From: Filomicrobium sp.
Lineage (GTDB): Bacteria > Pseudomonadota > Alphaproteobacteria > Rhizobiales > Hyphomicrobiaceae
Reading direction: 5' to 3'
DNA: 5,677 nucleotides
Assembly (NCBI GenBank): GCA_030607105.1
Contig: JAUWFF010000111.1
Coordinates: forward strand, 1-5,677
Below, piece by piece: positions 1-4,324 of this stretch. The notes beneath the pieces were generated by a model. That model ran no database searches. It had not been told where the DNA came from and saw only the letters and a list, made by a program, of their open reading frames with translations. The position numbers and the translations under genes were made by a program. The first letter of the stretch is position 1, and every line of letters begins with the position of its first letter.

Positions 1-195
1 CCAAGTGATTCGGGTAGCAAATGCGGCAACATGTCTCTTTTGTTCTTGCAATCAATTTGAGCAAAACAATTGCATTTCGATCGTTGTTGGCGTTGACTGA
101 GCCTGGCCGTCTATCATCGCCCCAACCACGATCGGAGTTCTTTCTAGGACAAGTGTGATGCTTGTTGCCGACCGGGCTGAGGAACCCCTACGAGG

Positions 196-330
196 TCATT
201 CCGCTCGACCCTTAAACCGTCTCGCCGCCCAGCCCACCAGAGTGCCTGCGGTTGCCGTCGCAATCATCCAGACTGCTACGAAGCCGATGATCAGGGCCAT
301 GCTCAAAATGAGCTGAATCAAGAAGGGCAC
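196..330 (-). CDS. Candidate small single-pass membrane protein (44 aa), function unknown
   Basis: I do not recognise this protein. Read from a GTG at 330-328, it gives 44 residues beginning MPFLIQLILSMALIIGF. A hydrophobic stretch at about residues 2-36 is long enough for one membrane span, followed by a basic tail (ARRFKGRAE) that would favour a cytoplasmic C-terminus. The start was chosen because an AGGAG (342-338) lies 7 nt upstream of this GTG, which is ideal spacing. The frame is also open further upstream to a TTG at 405 (69 aa), but that start has no comparable ribosome binding site and would add a Pro/Gly/Ser-rich leader. It could be a genuine small membrane protein or a chance open frame. 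No neighbour is close enough to suggest an operon, because the cupredoxin stop at 604 lies 274 bp upstream on the same strand. Confidence 0.4.
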   Translation of the reverse strand: MPFLIQLILSMALIIGFVAVWMIATATAGTLVGWAARRFKGRAE

Positions 331-337
331 GGTCACG

Positions 338-342
338 CTCCT
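338..342 (-). promoter_or_regulatory. Ribosome binding site deciding the start of the 44-aa membrane protein
   Basis: On the minus strand AGGAG occurs 7 nt before the GTG at 330-328. It is the main reason to prefer the 44-residue product over the longer 69-residue reading from TTG 405. Confidence 0.4.
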
Positions 343-507
343 AAGCGATGCCAAGGGGCCTGAAGGTGGCGACAGGCCCCACCTGATCATTCCCCTCCAG
401 AGCAATGCTGAGAAGATTCAGGTGAGTCGTGCTAGTCGATCCAGTCCCTCAAGGCAGTTATTCACTGAGAAACGGGCCGCCCTAGCAATCCTTCCGGGCG
501 CTGTGGC

Positions 508-523
508 CAGGAGAAAACTCCTG
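508..523. other. Perfect 6-bp hairpin with AAAA/TTTT loop
   Basis: CAGGAG (508-513), an AAAA loop and CTCCTG (518-523) form a perfect stem. It lies about 80 bp downstream of the minus-strand cupredoxin stop, in the 273-bp gene-free stretch 331-603. It could belong to that transcript's 3' region, but no T-run follows it on either strand, so it does not qualify as a standard intrinsic terminator. Nothing else supportable is visible in this stretch. Confidence 0.35.
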
Positions 524-603
524 TATCGGCCTCTTGCCTCGGCACACTGAAGTTTGATCGGAAAACGCAGGCAATCACGCGTCGCGGGTCTCGTTTGAGC
601 GTC

Positions 604-1215
604 CTAGTGTATCGCGGATGCGCGGTACTCCTCGACAAGGGCGAGGAAGGCCGCTCGGGCCTTTTCGGACCCCCGGAAGCGTGTCGCCAATTCTTCGATC
701 GACTGCTCTCTTCCTGGATTGGTTGCGCCCGGTCTGCCGACCACCACCAGCATCACCATACCGTAGGTTCCGTGACGCCGGCAGGTGAAACCGTAGTAGC
801 CCTCGCGCTTAAAGCTAATCTGGGCAATTTTGGCATGCGAGATCTTCACGAACGGTTCGCCTGACGGCCATATCTCCGGGATCGTATGAACCGTGTGGCC
901 CCCGGTAGAGTTCCGGATTAGCAGTTGTTCACCAATTTCAAGCCCAATGAGATTGGGAACGAAGCGAAACATGCGCGACGTACCGGCGGCGCCCAAATCG
1001 GTTATCTGATCCACTAAGACAACCTTGTCCGCCCTCAGCGGAGTGCTGATGACACCGCTCGCCGCGCTGAACAAAACAGCTACCATTACCGCCAGCAATC
1101 GCGCACAAATGCGCCTGCCGCTCTTTCTGCGAGCGATGTCTGGATATCGACAGGCCGCCAATCTGTCGAATGCGACTTCGTCGGATTGAACTCGGTTGAG
1201 TTGTGTCAACGGCAC
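604..1215 (-). CDS. Secreted pseudoazurin-type cupredoxin (type 1 blue copper protein)
   Basis: Predicted periplasmic electron carrier of the plastocyanin/azurin family, 203 residues. Residues 64-160 form the cupredoxin domain. The copper ligands are visible as His107 in GGHTVHT, and Cys145, His148 and Met153 in CRRHGTYGM. The C-x2-H-x4-M spacing matches pseudoazurin and the motif runs into a VVVG strand end as in that family. The start is GTG at 1215, with AAGG 5 nt upstream. Residues 1-36 are a long, Arg-rich leader (RRKSGRR at 29-35) before a hydrophobic segment (about 39-57) and a likely signal-peptidase site near Arg-Ala-Asp at 61-63. The RR stretch is only weakly Tat-like. A start at TTG 19 or ATG 44 cannot be excluded, but neither has a better ribosome binding site. 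Residues 161-203 are a charged, probably helical tail absent from classical pseudoazurin of about 120 mature residues. The electron partner is unknown; no denitrification gene adjoins it here. Confidence 0.82.
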   Translation of the reverse strand: MPLTQLNRVQSDEVAFDRLAACRYPDIARRKSGRRICARLLAVMVAVLFSAASGVISTPLRADKVVLVDQITDLGAAGTSRMFRFVPNLIGLEIGEQLLIRNSTGGHTVHTIPEIWPSGEPFVKISHAKIAQISFKREGYYGFTCRRHGTYGMVMLVVVGRPGATNPGREQSIEELATRFRGSEKARAAFLALVEEYRASAIH

Positions 1216-1218
1216 TTG

Positions 1219-1224
1219 CCCCTT
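1219..1224 (-). promoter_or_regulatory. Ribosome binding site of the cupredoxin gene
   Basis: AAGGGG on the minus strand precedes the GTG at 1215-1213. Its AAGG part sits 5 nt from the start, supporting the full-length reading with the extended leader. Confidence 0.4.
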
Positions 1225-1250
1225 GGGTAAAGCTCCGAAGATATTCTAAG

Positions 1251-1338
1251 CTTAGCGCACAAAGGTAACTGTTAGGGAAAACAAATGTCCGGACACAGAA
1301 AAGGCCTTGTTTCGGGATGGACCCTAGGCCGCGCTAAG
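1251..1338. repeat. Inverted repeat CTTAGCGC / GCGCTAAG enclosing smaller palindromes
   Basis: CTTAGCGC (1251-1258) and GCGCTAAG (1331-1338) are perfect 8-bp inverted copies, 72 bp apart. The left copy also overlaps the 10-bp palindrome CTAAGCTTAG (1246-1255). Between the arms are the perfect palindromes TGTCCGGACA (1286-1295) and AAGGCCTT (1301-1308), plus GGCCT/AGGCC (1303-1307 and 1326-1330). The stretch lies upstream of the minus-strand cupredoxin gene, so operator sites or an intergenic repeat element are both possible. The sequence shows only the symmetry. Confidence 0.4.
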
Positions 1339-1341
1339 AGT

Positions 1342-1401
1342 GCATTTTACGCTAAAACGACCATCGGATCGCACACGGTTTTAGCCCGCTCAAGAAAATG
1401 C
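1342..1401. repeat. 60-bp imperfect palindrome (REP/rhizobial intergenic repeat-like)
   Basis: The outer arms GCATTTT (1342-1348) and AAAATGC (1395-1401) are perfectly complementary. Inside them GCTAAAAC (1351-1358) pairs with GTTTTAGC (1378-1385), leaving a 19-nt central loop and an asymmetric internal loop (AC against CCGCTCAAG). It sits in the gap between the cupredoxin start and the stop of the small minus-strand gene at 1418. Such compact intergenic palindromes are common as dispersed repeats in rhizobia. Only one copy is in this window, so that assignment is an inference. It may also act as a 3'-end structure for the 1418-1729 gene, although no clear T-run follows it. Confidence 0.5.
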
Positions 1402-1417
1402 GAAATGATTGCTTCCG

Positions 1418-1729
1418 TCACCCACGCCGGAGTGGGCTAGCTGTCCCGTGGCTTCCTCTCGTGTCAGCTATCCTCCTGGATCCCATCCCGGCGGATAAAG
1501 CTGCTCCCGAAGCCGGCCCCAAGTTCGCCACGATAGGGATTATGGTCGTGCGCCGAAAAGCCGCTGTATCGACGAGTTCTCCGAGATCGCATGCCATCGA
1601 TTTATCATGCTCTTGTGCCGGCGGTGCGCGAAGCAAGATACCCTCGATTTCATCCACGTTGCAGATGCGTCCACCAGCGATCCGAAATAGCTTCAGTGCC
1701 AGTCCATCTTGTATGTAAGCCGTGTTCAT
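1418..1729 (-). CDS. Hypothetical protein (103 aa)
   Basis: I do not recognise a family. The product from ATG 1729 starts MNTAYIQDGLALKLFRIAGG. Residues 1-70 have an even mix of hydrophobic and acidic residues that looks like real soluble protein. Residues 70-103 are Gly/Ala/Ser/Arg-rich and less convincing, so the 3' end may be degenerate or unstructured. It contains two cysteines (about residues 25 and 48) and no membrane segment or signal peptide. The start is supported by AGGAGG (1741-1736) exactly 6 nt before the ATG. A GTG at 1735 in the same frame would directly abut that site, which makes it less likely. The gene diverges from the SNase-like gene with only 51 bp between the two start codons, so their control regions must overlap or extend into each other's coding sequence. 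Confidence 0.5.
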   Translation of the reverse strand: MNTAYIQDGLALKLFRIAGGRICNVDEIEGILLRAPPAQEHDKSMACDLGELVDTAAFRRTTIIPIVANLGPASGAALSAGMGSRRIADTRGSHGTASPLRRG

Positions 1730-1735
1730 TTTCAC

Positions 1736-1741
1736 CCTCCT
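1736..1741 (-). promoter_or_regulatory. Consensus Shine-Dalgarno AGGAGG for the 103-aa hypothetical gene
   Basis: A perfect AGGAGG on the minus strand lies 6 nt from ATG 1729-1727. It is the strongest ribosome binding site in the window and the best single piece of evidence that the small gene is translated. Confidence 0.55.
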
Positions 1742-1780
1742 GGTTCTAAACAGAAGTGGTCAACATCGGATAGCTGACTG

Positions 1781-3196
1781 ATGTCCCAAACAGACACAAA
1801 GCCCCATAGAGGCTGGGCTTTCTGGCGCAAGAAACGCGATGGTTTCGAATGGCGCCGTTATGTGAGGACGACGATCCTGGTGAAGCGCAAGAAGCGCCGC
1901 GAGCAGATCGACGGGGCCAAACAAGCGGCGCTCGACGGACTGGTCGAGGCTGGTCGTGCCGGCAAGGCGGCTGGATGGTCGCGTGTCGAAGCGGCCAAAC
2001 GCGGAATTGATGCAGCTCGGCGGGAGGCGAAGCAAGCTAGTGCCAAGGTCCGCGATAAGGTCGCCGTAGGGGCCCAGGTCGCCGGCGGCGCTATGCAACT
2101 TGCTGCCGCGAGGACCAGCTCCGGACTTTATGCGTTCGGCCATTACGCCGGCAGGCAGATCCTAAAGGCCTCGGGAAAAGGGCTTGAAGCTCTTGCCGGC
2201 GGTCTTGGCGGCTTAGGCCAGTCGATGTCGCCCAGAATAGGCCTGCCCCTGACTGTCGCCGGCATCGCTGCCGCGATCGGTGCCATCACCCGTGTTTTAC
2301 AGGGCAGCTTTGATGGTATTACGCTCAGCGCCGGCCTGATCGCAGTCGCGCTAATTGGGCTGGCCGCACTGCCTGTGATCGCCGGGCGGGCCTCCCTTGG
2401 CGCTCCTTTTAACACCAGTCGATTTGGCCCCGACGCGACCCACGAGGGCAGGACGTCCTGGGCTGCCAGCACCATCGCCACCAAAGCTATTGCGGCCATT
2501 CTCGTCGTCGGAGTAATCGCCGGTCTCGGCTCGTTCATACTGCCGTTTCTTGGTCAACTTCCCGCCAGCCTCGCGGAAACCACCGTGCGCGAAGTGATCA
2601 AAGGGCAGGCGAAAGCGCTCACCGGAGACACCATGGTGATCGGTGACAGCAGAATCGTGCTGGCGGGCATCGAGGCGCCGGAGACCCGGCAATCGTGCCG
2701 GACGAAGCGTGGCAGAAAATGGCGATGCGGACGCTCTGCACTTACCGCGCTGCGGCGCATTACCGGCTACGACACAGTTGAATGCTCAGTGACGCGCACG
2801 GACGGTGCCGGACGCAAGTTCGCCGATTGTGCTGTTAGCGAAAAGGACATTGCAGCGGAACTCGTCAGGGGCGGTCATGTGTTTGCGCTGTCTGGCTTCC
2901 TCAGCGGCTATGGCAAAGAAGAAGACGAAGCAAGGCGTGCCGGTCGCGGTATCTGGCAGGGAGAAGCTCAGGCGCCGGCTGAGTTCAGGGCGGAACGCTG
3001 GGAGATGGCCAAATCGCGCGCGCCATCGGGGTGCCCGATCAAAGGCAAGGACCGAGCGCGAGCCCACGATAAGGTTTACATTCTGCCGTGGTCATCAAGC
3101 TACGAAAGCTATCGCATCTCGCGAAAAAGAGGCGACCGTTGGTTCTGCAGTGAAGACGAAGCCATCGCCGAGGGCTGGAAACCGCTGGAAAGCTGA
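1781..3196 (+). CDS. Membrane-anchored thermonuclease-like (SNase domain) protein
   Basis: 471 residues. Residues 1-40 are strongly basic (KRKKRRE). Residues 41-150 are Ala/Arg/Lys-rich and likely helical. Hydrophobic segments at about 153-171, 180-201 and 232-256 look like membrane spans. The SNase fold covers about 275-395: GDT at 282-284 (Asp283 equals Asp21 of staphylococcal nuclease), IVLAGIEAPE at 292-301 (Glu301 equals Glu43), and DGAGR at 341-345 (Arg345 equals Arg87). The position of catalytic Arg35 is Val293, and Asp40 is replaced by Glu298, so nuclease activity is doubtful. Cysteines 306/316 and 335/350 fit the disulfide-rich, extracytoplasmic SNase-like proteins. Residues 418-466 (CPIKG ... 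RWFCSEDEA ... GW) are the short C-terminal module often found behind such domains. The ATG at 1781 has only a poor upstream GGA, and an in-frame stop at 1775-1777 excludes a longer ATG/GTG/TTG start. It converges with the lyase-like gene 72 bp downstream. Confidence 0.87.
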   Translation: MSQTDTKPHRGWAFWRKKRDGFEWRRYVRTTILVKRKKRREQIDGAKQAALDGLVEAGRAGKAAGWSRVEAAKRGIDAARREAKQASAKVRDKVAVGAQVAGGAMQLAAARTSSGLYAFGHYAGRQILKASGKGLEALAGGLGGLGQSMSPRIGLPLTVAGIAAAIGAITRVLQGSFDGITLSAGLIAVALIGLAALPVIAGRASLGAPFNTSRFGPDATHEGRTSWAASTIATKAIAAILVVGVIAGLGSFILPFLGQLPASLAETTVREVIKGQAKALTGDTMVIGDSRIVLAGIEAPETRQSCRTKRGRKWRCGRSALTALRRITGYDTVECSVTRTDGAGRKFADCAVSEKDIAAELVRGGHVFALSGFLSGYGKEEDEARRAGRGIWQGEAQAPAEFRAERWEMAKSRAPSGCPIKGKDRARAHDKVYILPWSSSYESYRISRKRGDRWFCSEDEAIAEGWKPLES

Positions 3197-3268
3197 GGGA
3201 GCGCACCATGCAACGAGGCGCTTCAGGGACGATCCATTTCACCAGGCTCAGGGAGGCCCGCAAACTGA

Positions 3269-4114
3269 TTATTGCCAGCGAAACTTCATTTGCGAGACGT
3301 AAATGCTATTGACCTTCACTGGCGGCTTGGCAGCGTCTTGAGGATGTTTGTAGCCGATATCCGCCTGCACGCCATTAATCACGAACCGGTCGGACTTGCG
3401 CCACGTGGACCGATTATTCTCAAGAACCATTTCCCCGTCGACAAAGACACGCGCCAAGCCATCCTTCTTGCCACTTTTGTTCAGCACGATTTCTTGCTCG
3501 ATTGGGACCCATCGCCCTCTTGGCAGTTCAAAGCGCTCTGAGCCCACGTATTTGCCTTTGATGTCGCCTTGCTGCTTGCTTTGCAAAACTAGGGCACCGC
3601 TTCTGTCCTTGAGCCAGACCACGCGCTGCATCATCGACCCATCAACATCGGATGCCTCCCCGCGTTGCGGACCCGTTCCCGTGTAGATGCCTGGCAAAAA
3701 GCCACCGCTGCCGGTTTCAAACTTCTTAGGCAGATAGACGGAATAGGTCAGGCAAGCCGAGGTTGCGCCTTCAAGATTGCGCGGTGACCATCGGAAGCGA
3801 ATGCCGTTGGCGTCGCCGTCCATGGGCCTCAGGAAAACCTTCAATGCGATCTCTCCGGAGACACCGCGCACCCTCACGACCTTGGCGTTGTTAAAGATGC
3901 CGCGTTGTGAAGCGCCGATGTTGCCGACGAGTTGCACATTCGACAGTGGGCCAGACCCGTTATCGAGTGTGAATACGGTTGGTGAAAGGTAGCGCTGCGA
4001 GCACGGCTCGACCGCTTCGTAAATGAGGCCGTCCCGCACCATGTAAACAAGCAGCCCGGCGAACATGAACGCGAAGGCGCCGTTAAAGATCATTTCCTGT
4101 CGGTTGAATTTCAT
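3269..4114 (-). CDS. Membrane-anchored polysaccharide lyase 14-like protein
   Basis: 281 residues. The N-terminus (about 8-27, IFNGAFAFMFAGLLVYMV) is an uncleaved-looking signal anchor, so the rest is probably periplasmic. The body resembles the beta-jelly-roll of family 14 polysaccharide lyases and related alginate/glucuronan-lyase folds. Visible pattern elements are LTYSVYLPKKFE (122-133), GGFLPGIYTG (137-146), QRVVW (163-167), RGRWVPIEQEIVLN (199-212) and DGLARVFVDGEMVLE (218-232). Substrate and activity cannot be read from the sequence; a uronic-acid-containing exopolysaccharide is a family-based guess. The start at ATG 4114 has GAGG (4125-4122) 7 nt upstream. It lies downstream of the flavoenzyme gene on the same strand, but the 200-bp gap with hairpins suggests its own promoter. 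It ends convergent to the SNase-like gene. A non-catalytic carbohydrate-binding role is the main alternative. Confidence 0.72.
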   Translation of the reverse strand: MKFNRQEMIFNGAFAFMFAGLLVYMVRDGLIYEAVEPCSQRYLSPTVFTLDNGSGPLSNVQLVGNIGASQRGIFNNAKVVRVRGVSGEIALKVFLRPMDGDANGIRFRWSPRNLEGATSACLTYSVYLPKKFETGSGGFLPGIYTGTGPQRGEASDVDGSMMQRVVWLKDRSGALVLQSKQQGDIKGKYVGSERFELPRGRWVPIEQEIVLNKSGKKDGLARVFVDGEMVLENNRSTWRKSDRFVINGVQADIGYKHPQDAAKPPVKVNSIYVSQMKFRWQ

Positions 4115-4121
4115 CGCGTAG

Positions 4122-4125
4122 CCTC
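4122..4125 (-). promoter_or_regulatory. Ribosome binding site of the lyase-like gene
   Basis: GAGG on the minus strand is 7 nt upstream of ATG 4114-4112, consistent with that start and with the signal anchor placed directly at the N-terminus. Confidence 0.4.
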
Positions 4126-4247
4126 GAAGGCAACATCCATCCTATTGTCACCACCGGCGAGGGCAGGGATTTTGTCCATAGCGTTGTTACCCGTTCCAGA
4201 AAGCCAGCAAGCTAAAGGATAACTGACGAAGATTTCGCACCCTCCCC

Positions 4248-4274
4248 TGAATTCCCCTCAATTGGAGGAATTCA
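4248..4274. other. Imperfect hairpin in the 200-bp gap between two minus-strand genes
   Basis: TGAATTCC (4248-4255) pairs with GGAATTCA (4267-4274) as a perfect 8-bp stem around CCTCAATTGGA. An alternative inner stem CTC/GAG is also possible. It lies about 40 bp beyond the flavoenzyme stop and 130 bp before the lyase-like start. There is no T-run on either strand, so a terminator or operator role is unproven. Confidence 0.35.
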
Positions 4275-4303
4275 AGCTGCAAATTGTTTACTAATAGGTA
4301 AGC

Positions 4304-4324
4304 CCAGCACCTGATCAGTGCTGG
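4304..4324 (-). terminator. Possible 3'-end hairpin overlapping the flavoenzyme stop codon
   Basis: CCAGCAC (4304-4310) and GTGCTGG (4318-4324) form a perfect 7-bp GC-rich stem with a 7-nt loop, and the TGA stop (4317-4315) lies in that loop. On the minus strand the stem is followed by GCTTACCTATTAG, which is not a proper U-tract. It is therefore a weak or Rho-assisted terminator candidate, or an mRNA 3'-stabilising structure. Confidence 0.3.

Noticed and set aside
1..32. Minus-strand ATG at 32-30 opening a frame (MLPHLLPESL) that leaves the window
   Set aside because: Only 10 codons are visible, and the upstream AAGAG is a weak, close ribosome site, so no gene can be claimed.
47..74. Inverted repeat TGCAAT / ATTGCA in the first 100 bases
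   Set aside because: Six-bp arms in an AT-rich stretch are expected by chance and no neighbouring gene start supports a regulatory role.
1421..1436. CCCAC/GTGGG hairpin at the 3' end of the 103-aa gene
   Set aside because: The stem is only 5 bp, inside the coding end and without a T-run; not enough for a terminator.
3197..3268. Terminator for the convergent gene pair
   Set aside because: Only a 5-bp AGCGC/GCGCT stem with a 13-nt loop and no T-runs was found, which is too weak to call.
2805..3302. Long plus-strand frame overlapping the end of the SNase-like gene (165 codons)
   Set aside because: It lies out of frame inside the SNase domain and C-terminal module, which are clearly conserved in the other frame; the Arg/Lys/Ser-rich product is a GC-driven shadow.
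3208..3312. Plus-strand 34-codon frame MQRGASGTIHF... just after the SNase-like gene
   Set aside because: It has a GAGGGAG upstream, but it overlaps the 3' end of the convergent lyase-like gene and shows no recognisable protein features; most likely chance.
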